A stretch of 64,000 bases of DNA from Alphaproteobacteria bacterium. Lineage in GTDB: Bacteria > Pseudomonadota > Alphaproteobacteria > Micavibrionales > Micavibrionaceae. The notes beneath the pieces are model-generated. The model saw only the letters and a list, made by a program, of their open reading frames with translations. It was not told the origin of the DNA and searched no databases. Both the position numbers and the translations under genes were made by a program. This document shows, piece after piece, positions 34,923 to 42,717 of this stretch. Location of the stretch: NCBI GenBank assembly GCA_016794305.1, contig JAEUKN010000002.1, positions 62,001 to 126,000 of the forward strand, read 5' to 3'. Within the stretch, counting starts at the first letter, position 1. The number at the start of each line of letters is the position of its first letter.

Positions 34923-36356
34923 ATGACTGAGACAGTTCTGGCTCCGACAGCTCCGACAGGCCCAATGGCCCCAATGGCCTCAACTGCCCCGCCGGCACCC
35001 TGCCTTGCGGGGGACGTCCGAAAGGAAAACCATTACAAGACCATCGTTATTTCCGATACTCATATGGGTGATCCGGCCGCGTTAGCGGCCTTTCTTTTGG
35101 AGTTTTTTCGGCATAATTCCTGTGACCGATTGATTCTCAACGGCGATATCATCGACGGGTGGGAAATGATACGCAAAAAATCCCGACCTTTCACGGAAAT
35201 GGAAGCGCGGGTTTGGGATGCCATTAACCATTTGTCATCACAAGGTGCCGAAGTCATTTATATCCGCGGCAATCATGATGAGGAAATTACACTCAAAAAA
35301 CATGGACTTGTCGGCAAAACACCGCACGAATTTAAGGATCCGGAATCGGGCAGATCGGCAGAAATTTTATTCAAGCGGTGCCATATATTTGAGGATTCTC
35401 GCGGGCGATCTGTCTTTGCTCTGCATGGGGACACGTTGGACAAAGATTTAAAGTTTTTGGTTGAGCATTTTTTGGGGCCTCATTTAGATCATGCAATTGA
35501 GGATTTGGATGCATTAAACGCACAATTGAGAGCGTTCCTTTCAGGAAAAGGGCGCATACGACGTTCAGCGTTAAAATCAGTTAAAGATATTGTTTTTAAA
35601 CATTTAAAAAGAAAATACAAACTCGATAAAGAGTTTATTAAGTATTGGAAAAATCAGGATTTTGATATCGTTTTGATGGGGCATATTCATATCCCGTCCA
35701 AAAAAACCTATTATCGTCCCCATTCAAAAACCGGCGAAGAACATAAAGTAAAAGTCCTTAATTCGGGTGACTGGGTTGAGAATTGTACTTTTATCGTGGA
35801 GACCGAGGAAGGGAAATGGCATTTAAAACATTTTGACAAACAGCTAAAGCGAAAAAATATCAAAGTCTTGCCGTCGGAAGCTGCCCCCAATGAATATGCG
35901 GGCATACGCGGGGTAACGTTTGAAGGACTAGAAAAATTTCGTGACATTTGGCCGGGGAAAGACGTTGATAGGCTAAGCGGAAAATTTGCAAAACATGCCC
36001 ATCGCTATGCTAGCTATCTGGATGGTTATTATAACATATCCTGCATAAATGCGTTCAGTAGGGCTGCCGCTCAAAACAAGGAGGACCAAGGACTAGAGGT
36101 TCTGTTAAAACTCTGTCATCGGACTCATCTTGAGCTGTTCTCAATCGCAAAACAATTATTTCCGGTTAAAGTTGATTTTAATAAAGAATTTGAAACATCG
36201 ATTTATTTGGGATTGATGAGGGAGTTCAATAGAGCGCATTTTAATGATGGCAAATCGACCCAAAAAGATGTCACGCTAGAGCAATATTTGAAAATGATGA
36301 AAAAAGTTTATATGGAGCAGTATGAGAGGCTTTCACGCGCGCCTCAAGCGGCTTAA
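34923..36356 (+). CDS. LpxH-like metallophosphoesterase with C-terminal extension
   Basis: 477 residues from ATG 34923 (GGTGAG nearby; a GTG at 34911 is possible). Metallophosphatase motifs in order: ISDTHMGD (about 42-49), LNGDIIDGW (about 74-82), RGNHDEE (about 113-119), LHGDTLD (about 160-166), GHIHIPSKKTY (about 250-260). Calcineurin-like family, closest in pattern to UDP-2,3-diacylglucosamine hydrolase, lipid A synthesis step. The N-terminal 30 residues are Pro/Ala/Thr-rich and low-complexity. A further 160 or so residues after about 310 form a helical domain not seen in E. coli LpxH; it includes a KFAKHAHRYASYLDGYYN stretch. It may be a related phosphodiesterase. It stands alone. Confidence 0.8.
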   Translation: MTETVLAPTAPTGPMAPMASTAPPAPCLAGDVRKENHYKTIVISDTHMGDPAALAAFLLEFFRHNSCDRLILNGDIIDGWEMIRKKSRPFTEMEARVWDAINHLSSQGAEVIYIRGNHDEEITLKKHGLVGKTPHEFKDPESGRSAEILFKRCHIFEDSRGRSVFALHGDTLDKDLKFLVEHFLGPHLDHAIEDLDALNAQLRAFLSGKGRIRRSALKSVKDIVFKHLKRKYKLDKEFIKYWKNQDFDIVLMGHIHIPSKKTYYRPHSKTGEEHKVKVLNSGDWVENCTFIVETEEGKWHLKHFDKQLKRKNIKVLPSEAAPNEYAGIRGVTFEGLEKFRDIWPGKDVDRLSGKFAKHAHRYASYLDGYYNISCINAFSRAAAQNKEDQGLEVLLKLCHRTHLELFSIAKQLFPVKVDFNKEFETSIYLGLMREFNRAHFNDGKSTQKDVTLEQYLKMMKKVYMEQYERLSRAPQAA

Positions 36357-36482
36357 TAAAATTTTGCCGCCAGTTTTGAAAATGACTTTGATAATGATTT
36401 TATGATGTGGATTTTAACCATTTCTTCTGTAATCTTGTGTAATCTAGGGACCTGATTCAACCCAAAATCACCCATCGATAGC

Positions 36483-38549
36483 ATGACCACATTATCATCA
36501 AGCTCTGAATTATCGGCCACTGAAACTCGTTCCGGGTTGCCGAATACGGCCCCGAATACGGGCCCCCTCTGGACAGCTTCGCATGAACGCCGCGCGCAAT
36601 CGCATTTGATGAAATTTGCCGTGTTAAACGGATTTAATGCGGATGTGGATTATGCCACGCTTCACCATTGGTCAGTGACCCAAATCGGGCCGTTTTGGTC
36701 GGCTTTTTGGGATTATGCGGGCATTATCGGCGATAAGGGCCAAGTGATTATTGAGCATGAAGGGGAGATGGAGCGGGCGCAATTTTTCCCCGATGCCCAC
36801 CTGAACTGGGCGGAAAACATGCTGAAGCGGCGTGATCGTTCCACGGCCATTATCTTTCGGGATGAGCAAGGGCGCGAGCGCAGCTATAGTTTTGAAACAT
36901 TGGCGCAGCTTGTCTCGCGGTTACAACAGGCATTACAGGCCGCGGGAATTGTGGCGGGGGACCGTATCGCGGGATATCTTCCAAATTTGCCTGAAACATT
37001 AATTTCTGCGATGGCCTGTGCTTCATTGGGGGCCGTATGGTGCTCGGCGTCTCCTGATTTTGGCGCGCAAGGGGTGGTCGATCGTTTCGGCCAAATTGAA
37101 CCCAAAATCATGATCACGGTTGACGGATATTTTTATGGCGGCAAAACCATTGATATTCGCCCCAAAATCAAAGAAATTTTACCGCAATTGCCGAGTGTTG
37201 AACGGGTGATCATGATTCCGTTTGTGGATGAGGCCCTGGATGAGGCCCTGGATAAAGCCTTGGATAAAGCCTTGGATAAATCCGGCGTGATTGACGATAT
37301 TTCCGGCGCGCAATCCATTCATGATTTTATGGCGCCCTATGCGGCTCAGGACCCCATATTCCGGCGTGTCCCGTTTAATCATCCGCTCTTTATCATGTTT
37401 TCATCCGGCACCACGGGCATACCGAAATGTATTGTACACGGGCATGGCGGCACGTTGTTGCAACATATGAAGGAACACCAGTTGCAATGTGATATTAAGC
37501 CGAATGACCGGGTTTTTTACTTCACCACCTGTGGGTGGATGATGTGGAATTGGCAGATTTCAGCGTTGGCCAGCGGGGCCTGTGTTCTGCTTTACGACGG
37601 TTCGCCATTTTATCCCGACCCCTATGCGTTGTGGGATTATACCGACCGGCATGAAGTGACATTATTCGGCACCGGGGCGAAATATATTGATGCGCTCAAG
37701 GCCGAAGGATGCTGCGTCAAAAATCATTTTAAACTTGAGCATCTGAAAACCATCACCTCCACCGGGTCACCGTTGGTGCATGAGAGTTTTGAGTATGTCT
37801 ATGACACGATTAAATCCGATGTGCATTTGGCCTCAATTTCCGGTGGCACCGACATTGTGTCATGCTTTGTGATCGGGAATGTGTTTGATCCCGTCTGGCG
37901 CGGCGAAATTCAGGGTGCAGGATTGGGCTATGCCATTGATGTGTATGATGACACAGGGGCCCCTGCGCCTGTGAGTCAGGCAGGTGAAATGGTCTGCACC
38001 CGCCCCTTTCCCTCCATGCCGATTTATTTTTGGAATGATGAGGGGCGCGCGCGGTATCATAAGGCCTATTTCGACCGGTTTGAAAATGTCTGGTGCCACG
38101 GGGATTGGATTGAACGCACGCATCACGGCGGATTTATCATTATGGGCCGATCAGATGCAACGCTTAATCCCGGCGGCGTACGGATCGGTACAGCCGAAAT
38201 TTATCGCCAGGTGGAAAACATCCCGGAGGTCGCAGAATCCCTCGCGGTTGGGCAATTATGGGAGAATGATGAGCGGGTTATTTTATTCGTACGCTTAAAA
38301 AACGGCATCACATTGGACGAAGATTTAAAAATGCGGATTAAACAGAAAATTCGCACCGGGGCCTCGCCGCGCCACGTCCCCGCCAAAATCATCGCGGTGG
38401 CCGATATTCCGCGCACAAAAAGCAATAAAATTGTGGAATTGGCCGTCAAGGAAATTATTCACAACCGCCCCGTGCGCAATATCCATTCCCTCGCGAACCC
38501 CGAATCGCTAGAGCTCTATAAGGATTTGGCGGAGCTGAAACTGGCGTGA
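36483..38549 (+). CDS. Acetoacetyl-CoA synthetase
   Basis: 688 residues, ATG 36483. Adenylate-forming ligase that activates acetoacetate, as in ketone-body use and polyhydroxybutyrate turnover. Motifs: FSSGTTGIPKCIVHGHGG (about 300-317, the P-loop-like AMP motif), YDGSPFYPDP, TGSPLVHESF, GGTDIVSCFV (about 446), and ATLNPGGVRIGTAEIYRQVE (about 560), C-terminal PRTKSNKIVELAVKE with the conserved catalytic Lys. A 12-bp unit is tandemly repeated at 37227-37280, adding four copies of a DEALD/DKALD pattern around residues 249-266, an expansion on the surface. The reaction fits the acetoacetyl-CoA reductase (phaB) at the right edge. Confidence 0.93.
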   Translation: MTTLSSSSELSATETRSGLPNTAPNTGPLWTASHERRAQSHLMKFAVLNGFNADVDYATLHHWSVTQIGPFWSAFWDYAGIIGDKGQVIIEHEGEMERAQFFPDAHLNWAENMLKRRDRSTAIIFRDEQGRERSYSFETLAQLVSRLQQALQAAGIVAGDRIAGYLPNLPETLISAMACASLGAVWCSASPDFGAQGVVDRFGQIEPKIMITVDGYFYGGKTIDIRPKIKEILPQLPSVERVIMIPFVDEALDEALDKALDKALDKSGVIDDISGAQSIHDFMAPYAAQDPIFRRVPFNHPLFIMFSSGTTGIPKCIVHGHGGTLLQHMKEHQLQCDIKPNDRVFYFTTCGWMMWNWQISALASGACVLLYDGSPFYPDPYALWDYTDRHEVTLFGTGAKYIDALKAEGCCVKNHFKLEHLKTITSTGSPLVHESFEYVYDTIKSDVHLASISGGTDIVSCFVIGNVFDPVWRGEIQGAGLGYAIDVYDDTGAPAPVSQAGEMVCTRPFPSMPIYFWNDEGRARYHKAYFDRFENVWCHGDWIERTHHGGFIIMGRSDATLNPGGVRIGTAEIYRQVENIPEVAESLAVGQLWENDERVILFVRLKNGITLDEDLKMRIKQKIRTGASPRHVPAKIIAVADIPRTKSNKIVELAVKEIIHNRPVRNIHSLANPESLELYKDLAELKLA

Positions 38550-38561
38550 GGGTCTGTTGAG

Positions 38562-38606
38562 AGCATTTTGTTGTGATTAACCGGCCTCCGCTTAATCGCC
38601 AAAAGC
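38562..38606 (-). repeat. Dispersed repeat family 2, copy 2 (inverted)
   Basis: GCATTTTGTTGTGATTAACCGG then CTCCGCTTAATCGCC on the plus strand; its complement matches the core of the copies at 166-256 and 53126-53219. Between the acetoacetyl-CoA synthetase gene and the small peptide gene. Confidence 0.7.
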
Positions 38607-38611
38607 TTTAG

Positions 38612-38642
38612 CAAAAGAAAAAGGGGAAGAATGATCCTCCCC
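38612..38642 (-). terminator. Intrinsic terminator of the small peptide gene
   Basis: On the minus strand, GGGGA-N10-TCCCC pairs as a stem followed by TTTTTCTTTT. It lies 41 bp after the stop codon of the peptide gene at 38683. The stem is short but the T tract is strong. Confidence 0.6.
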
Positions 38643-38682
38643 TTACTCCCTGTTGAACGTTCCGGTTCGAAATTACCAAGTG

Positions 38683-38763
38683 TCATAAAACATAGAGCAG
38701 AACACCCGCCCATACGATTGCAAGACTTGCTAATGTGATCCCTGCTTTTACAACTTGTGGCAT
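38683..38763 (-). CDS. 26-residue membrane peptide (short gene)
   Basis: 27 codons including the stop, from ATG 38763 to TGA 38683-38685. The start is preceded by AGGAGGTGG, a near-perfect Shine-Dalgarno sequence, 3 nt before the ATG. The peptide (M-P-Q-V-V-K-A-G, then about 18 hydrophobic residues, ending VLLYVL) is a single predicted membrane helix with one Lys near the N-terminus. A candidate promoter TTGTCG (38815-38820) and TATGTT (38793-38798, 16 nt apart, read on the minus strand) and the downstream terminator complete a compact transcription unit. No known family; by size it resembles known tiny membrane peptides that regulate larger proteins. Not detectable with a usual ORF length limit. 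Confidence 0.6.
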   Translation of the reverse strand: MPQVVKAGITLASLAIVWAGVLLYVL

Positions 38764-38779
38764 GTCCACCTCCTGTCAG

Positions 38780-38789
38780 AAGACGTCTT
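38780..38789. promoter_or_regulatory. Palindrome AAGACGTCTT in the leader
   Basis: Perfect 10-bp palindrome 16 bp upstream of the peptide ATG, between the candidate -10 and the ribosome site. It could be an operator or a small hairpin. Confidence 0.4.
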
Positions 38790-38811
38790 TACAACATAGT
38801 CTATATTCATT

Positions 38812-38830
38812 ATGCGACAAGCCGTCGCAT
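38812..38830. promoter_or_regulatory. Inverted repeat ATGCGAC-N5-GTCGCAT at the candidate -35
   Basis: Perfect 7-bp arms overlap the candidate -35 element of the peptide gene at 38815-38820. This placement is typical of a repressor site. The binding protein is not known. Confidence 0.4.
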
Positions 38831-38907
38831 GTGTCAAATAGTCCGTGTGCTGCAAAGCCGCAGAAATTAAGGGTTTATTCATAATTTGGTTGATAGGTGA
38901 AGTGACG

Positions 38908-38930
38908 GCCTTTTAATCGCAAAATGCTTT
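38908..38930 (-). repeat. Partial copy of repeat family 2
   Basis: On the minus strand AAAGCATTTTGCGATTAAAA followed by GGCCG matches the first part of the family 2 unit. It flanks the peptide gene on the other side from 38562-38606, before hemH. Confidence 0.4.
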
Positions 38931-40044
38931 AATTGTTGCCGAATTGGCGTTGGCAGCAATCCTTGTGCGCGCACGGGCAGACAGGCGGGTTGGAAATGAT
39001 GAGGGACGGCGGTGCGCTGGTTAACTCCGCAACCCTCTTGACGGCCCCCTCCCTATCCCTCTCAATATCCCCATTCAGCGTTTCCAAAGCCAACTCCTTT
39101 AATCCGTTGATAAACTCCGGGTGGGTGCCCACCGTGGGAACACGTTCAAAATCGGGAACGCCGATGGAATGCGCCAAATGGCGATATTCTTCCTCAATTT
39201 CCACCAAAGTTTCCACGTGCTCGCTGACAAAGGCATGGGGGTAGATGAGGATCGGCACCTGATCGAGCGCAGCCTTTTGAATCGCTTCATCTGTACTGGG
39301 GCCGATCCAGGTCAGCCGCCCCACGCGACTTTGGTAACACACCATCCAATCAAGATCGGAGATGCCCAACGCCGCCACAATTTTTTTGGCCGTTTCTTCG
39401 CATTGCCATTGATACGGGTCGCCCTGTTTGATGATGATTTCGGGGAGGCCGTGGGCGGAGAATAATACACGCGGCGCGCGGCCCAATTCCCGCGTCATGT
39501 CATCATATTTTTGTCGGATGAGCGCGGCGGAGGCCCCGATAAACCCGTCCTCAAACGGGTAACAACACACCATGCGCGTGGGGAATTTCACCCCTGCATC
39601 GCTGCAGGCCTGCGTCCATGCCTGAAGCGACGACCGCGTCGTGGTTGTGGAATATTGCGGATAAAGCGGCAGCAAAATCACGCGGTCGGGGGCGAAATCC
39701 GCGACCTCACTAACCACCTGCGGGGCCATCGGGTGCCAATAACGCATGCAGGTAAAAACTTTGAAAGTTTGCGTTTCATCAGTGCTATTAAGCACGGATT
39801 CGAGTGCATTTGCCTGTGCCGTCGTGTTTTCCAACAGGGGGCTTTTGCCGCCCAAACGACCGTAAGCGTTGCCGGCCTCAACTTTCGTGCGTCGGCGCGC
39901 AATCAAGCGAGAGACCAAATACCGCACCGGCCACGGCGCGCGGATAATGTTTTTATCCATAAAGAAATTGATCAAGAACGGATAAATCGACTCTTTGCGG
40001 TCCGGCCCGCCAAGGTTAAATAGGATCACTGCGGTTTTGGGCAT
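38929..40044 (-). CDS. hemH: Ferrochelatase
   Basis: 371 residues from ATG 40044 (AGGA about 9 nt upstream); the frame is open to 40083. Inserts ferrous iron into protoporphyrin IX, the last step of haem synthesis. Motifs: FNLGGPD (about 8-14), LPLYPQYSTTTTRSS (about 131-145), the catalytic His in FSAHGLPE (about 195), and the Glu side in HVETLVEIEEEYRHLA. The C-terminus holds four Cys in VCPCAHKDCC (CxC-x4-CC), as in ferrochelatases with a [2Fe-2S] cluster, for example the Caulobacter enzyme. No haem pathway partner is adjacent; fliX lies upstream. Confidence 0.95.
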   Translation of the reverse strand: MPKTAVILFNLGGPDRKESIYPFLINFFMDKNIIRAPWPVRYLVSRLIARRRTKVEAGNAYGRLGGKSPLLENTTAQANALESVLNSTDETQTFKVFTCMRYWHPMAPQVVSEVADFAPDRVILLPLYPQYSTTTTRSSLQAWTQACSDAGVKFPTRMVCCYPFEDGFIGASAALIRQKYDDMTRELGRAPRVLFSAHGLPEIIIKQGDPYQWQCEETAKKIVAALGISDLDWMVCYQSRVGRLTWIGPSTDEAIQKAALDQVPILIYPHAFVSEHVETLVEIEEEYRHLAHSIGVPDFERVPTVGTHPEFINGLKELALETLNGDIERDREGAVKRVAELTSAPPSLIISNPPVCPCAHKDCCQRQFGNN

Positions 40045-40116
40045 GGCGGGTTTTCCTGACGGGTTTTCCTGAAATAAGAACATGATCGGGGGATGATGAT
40101 AGGGATATAGGGGGCT

Positions 40117-40563
40117 TTACAAAATCGTCGAGGCCTCAAGCGCCATGCGCATTTTGGCGATTTCGATTTGCGCGCGCAGGTCGATTTCATCCAAAAGACT
40201 ACTCAGTTCCGCATCCTGAAGCCGTTCGCGGTGCGACGCCACCACATCGGCAATATCAATCAAATTGCCCACCGACAACGTCCCCGTGAGCATCCCAAGG
40301 CGGATTTTATCCAGTTCCTTTAGGATGTCATGCGCGCGTTTGCCCATGCGTTTGCGCGATGATTTTTCGCGCGGATCTTCGCTTTCTTGAGCGAGCAGCA
40401 AACTATCAATCCCCGCAATCATCGATGTGGCGCGCGTGTGTGCCGGGGCTTCGTTTTCCGTGTGAATGAGTTTGTCAAACTCCCCCGATTTGGACGATGA
40501 TCCGGTCGCAGATTTGCGCGCGGCAGAGGTTTTTGCGGTGGAGTCTGGACCCTGGATTTTCAT
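40117..40563 (-). CDS. fliX: Flagellar assembly regulator FliX
   Basis: 148 residues from ATG 40563 (the frame extends further upstream without a good start). FliX is an alphaproteobacterial protein that couples assembly of the flagellar base to class III gene expression through FlbD. The sequence MKIQGPDST at the N-terminus and the C-terminal helical segment with LLDEIDLRAQIEIAKM fit the family. The N-terminal region is Ser/Lys/Ala-rich and disordered (about 10-45). Separated from other flagellar genes; upstream is a repeat-rich gap. Confidence 0.85.
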   Translation of the reverse strand: MKIQGPDSTAKTSAARKSATGSSSKSGEFDKLIHTENEAPAHTRATSMIAGIDSLLLAQESEDPREKSSRKRMGKRAHDILKELDKIRLGMLTGTLSVGNLIDIADVVASHRERLQDAELSSLLDEIDLRAQIEIAKMRMALEASTIL

Positions 40564-41003
40564 GATCAACTGAACCTTTTTTAATGGGCCGATTTTAATG
40601 GGCAGAAAGAGCGTACGGCACGGAAACACCCCTCCATTATACACTATTTTTTCGCGCTGTGCAGTCGGCATATTTTGCCGAGCTCTTCGGTTTTTTCCCC
40701 TGTGGGTAGGAACGGGGCTCCACTTTCGCAACCCCGTAAAAGAAAAAGTCGAATGAATGAGACTTTTTCGCATATACGGGGTCTGGAGAGTAGATTTAGA
40801 CCCCGCATCAAGTGCGGGGTTACGAAATTTGACGGGTGGTGGAATTCGTGTTTATTTGTGACTATTCGTGCACATTCGTGGCTGAAAAAGCCACGAAATC
40901 CCTTGCGGTTTTGCGGTTAAAAACTCAGTCCGCGCCCATTCCAAAATATATTCATGACCACGCAAAATTCAAAAAATCGGCAGTAATTTTTTGGGCTCAA
41001 AAA
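40564..41003. other. Repeat-rich intergenic region
   Basis: 440 bp without a supported gene, between fliX and mutT. Contains the family 3 palindrome (40710-40833) and a TTCGTG/TTTGTG/TTCGTG/TTCGTG cluster at 40846-40885. A TTTTTTGGGCT-N7-AGCCC hairpin at about 40987-41010 has no T tract on its downstream side. Short open frames here lack ribosome sites. Confidence 0.5.
40710..40833. repeat. Family 3 palindromic element, copy 1 (nested CCCCG stems)
   Basis: Outer arms ACCCCGTA and TACGGGGT enclose a perfect 9-bp hairpin GAAAAAGTC-N10-GACTTTTTC; a second stem CCCCGCA-TCAAG-TGCGGGG follows. Closely related stems appear at 51501-51594. Confidence 0.65.
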
Positions 41004-41468
41004 CTAGCCCCCAAGAATGGACTCCAGCACTGAAATCAACGGCAAATCAGCTTCCGGCATGCCTATATTATAAAGTTCGTGCGCATGGACCCATTGCAAA
41101 TTCTGGTGGACCAAGGGGGTTGGATCGCCCTTCCACACGCGAATCATAAAAAGCGGCATCAAAAGGTGAAAATCCGGATAAGTGTGCGATGTAAACCCCG
41201 CCGCCATCATGCCGCACGGGCGGGTTTCGATGGCCAATTCTTCGCGTAATTCGCGCATCAGGGCAAATTCAGGGGTTTCGCCCGGCTCAATCTTACCGCC
41301 CGGAAATTCCCATAACCCGCCCATATCCTTATCCATCGGCCGTTGCCCGATCAAAATTTGTTTTTTGCGGTTGATCAGGGCCGCGGCCACCACCATCAAT
41401 GTCTTTTTGTTCGGCGGGTCAGGCGGGGGCGCGAGTAGGGCTTCGGTACAACTGAGAAATTGAGCCAT
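41004..41468 (-). CDS. mutT: 8-oxo-dGTP diphosphatase (MutT/Nudix)
   Basis: 154 residues from ATG 41468. Nudix hydrolase that sanitises 8-oxo-dGTP. The Nudix box GGKIEPGETPEFALMRELREEL (positions about 64-85) fits G-X5-E-X7-R-E-X2-E-E. Strand motifs VVAAALINRKKQILIGQRP and GLWEFPGG precede it; HELYNIGMPEADLPLI is near the end. The N-terminus is Pro-rich (ALLAPPPDPPNKK). Family with many substrates, so the MutT function is likely but unproven. Confidence 0.88.
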   Translation of the reverse strand: MAQFLSCTEALLAPPPDPPNKKTLMVVAAALINRKKQILIGQRPMDKDMGGLWEFPGGKIEPGETPEFALMRELREELAIETRPCGMMAAGFTSHTYPDFHLLMPLFMIRVWKGDPTPLVHQNLQWVHAHELYNIGMPEADLPLISVLESILGG

Positions 41469-41615
41469 GAATATGCCTATATGTTGAAAAATTAAAAAAC
41501 TATACAGCAGCATGAGTTGTTTTCAAGGCCTATTCCGTAAGCCTATTTTTGTATAACTTGACGAAAACCGTTGTTTATCGTACGACATGCGGGAGATTTA
41601 ACAATGTGAGGGATC

Positions 41616-42173
41616 ATGAAAAAGCCAAGCGATCAAAATTTATCACCATCAACCAAAGCCAATTCATCCGCCCTGTCCGGCGCCCTGTCCGGCCTGTCAT
41701 TTGATACGCCGCCGCATGTGTTGATCCTTGAGGCCAGATTTTATGATGAAATCAACGATCTCTTGCTGGCGGGGGCGCAAAAGTTCCTGGAGGATGCCGG
41801 ATGCAGCTATGAAGTGATCACGGTTCCCGGGGCATTGGAATTGCCGTCTGCGTTGAATTTCGCCGCGACGGCTGCGTTTACCCTAGAGCATGATGAGTTT
41901 GCCTATGATGCCTATGTGGTTCTGGGGTGCGTGATTCGCGGCGAAACCACACATTATGAGTTGGTATCCGAGAATTGCGTGCGCGGAATTATGGATGTTT
42001 CTCTGGGACAAAATTTGGCCGTGGGCAACGGGGTTTTGACGGTTGAAAATGTTGAACAGGCGATGGAGCGCGCGGATCCGGAGCGACTCAATAAAGGGGC
42101 AGGCGCGGCCGAGGCTGCGCTCAGGATGCTCAAAATCGCACAAAAATTCGGAGTCTCATCATGGGGGATGTGA
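41616..42173 (+). CDS. ribH: 6,7-dimethyl-8-ribityllumazine synthase
   Basis: 185 residues. Penultimate step of riboflavin synthesis: condenses 5-amino-6-ribitylamino-uracil with dihydroxybutanone phosphate. FYDEINDLLLAGA (about 43-55), VPGALELPSAL (about 71-81), GCVIRGETTHYELV (about 109-122), and GNGVLTVEN (about 137-145) are the active-site loops. N-terminal about 30 residues are a Ser/Leu-rich extension. Overlaps nusB by 13 bp, the usual ribH-nusB arrangement. Confidence 0.95.
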   Translation: MKKPSDQNLSPSTKANSSALSGALSGLSFDTPPHVLILEARFYDEINDLLLAGAQKFLEDAGCSYEVITVPGALELPSALNFAATAAFTLEHDEFAYDAYVVLGCVIRGETTHYELVSENCVRGIMDVSLGQNLAVGNGVLTVENVEQAMERADPERLNKGAGAAEAALRMLKIAQKFGVSSWGM

Positions 42174-42628
42174 AAAAAGCGCGGGGCGGAAAACCTTCGC
42201 CCAAGGCGCGGCGAACCACGGCGCGATTACAGGCGGTTCAGGCCGTCTATCAGTCCTTGCAAAACAAAGTCTCTCCCTTATCGCTCTATCAGGAATATGT
42301 CGATCATCGTCGCGGCATGGACATGGACGGCGAACAAATGATTGAATGTGACGCGGAACTATTTCGCCTGATTTTATCCGGCGTGACGGAACGGTGGGGC
42401 GATCTTGAACAGATCATCAAACCGCGGGTAGAAAAATTGGGGAGTTTGGCTAATTTACTCGCGGCTATTCTTATTTGCGGTACCTATGAACTCTTGGCGC
42501 ATGGCGATATTGATAAGCCGATCATCATCAATGATTATATCAACATTACATCGGATTTTTATGCCGGAAATGAGCCAAAATTGATCAACGGTGTGTTGGA
42601 TGATATTGCCAAGGAAGTGAGATTTTAA
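42161..42628 (+). CDS. nusB: Transcription antitermination factor NusB
   Basis: 155 residues, start ATG 42161 within the ribH end. RNA-binding helical protein of rRNA antitermination (with NusE). N-terminal basic extension KKARGGKPSPKARRTTARLQAVQAVYQSL (RNA-binding arm) and the C-terminal LLAAILICGTYELLAHGDIDKPIIINDYINIT and NGVLDDIAKE patterns are typical. Confidence 0.94.
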   Translation: MGDVKKARGGKPSPKARRTTARLQAVQAVYQSLQNKVSPLSLYQEYVDHRRGMDMDGEQMIECDAELFRLILSGVTERWGDLEQIIKPRVEKLGSLANLLAAILICGTYELLAHGDIDKPIIINDYINITSDFYAGNEPKLINGVLDDIAKEVRF

Positions 42629-42717
42629 AGTGACTCTAAAGTGAGTCTAAAGTGATTTTAAGTCTTCTAGCCACGAACGACCGCGAACGGCCACAAAAAA
42701 GAAACCAGGCATAAAAA

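Noticed and set aside
40987-41010. Hairpin at the mutT 3' end as a terminator
   Set aside because: The stem is short and no T tract follows on the mutT strand.
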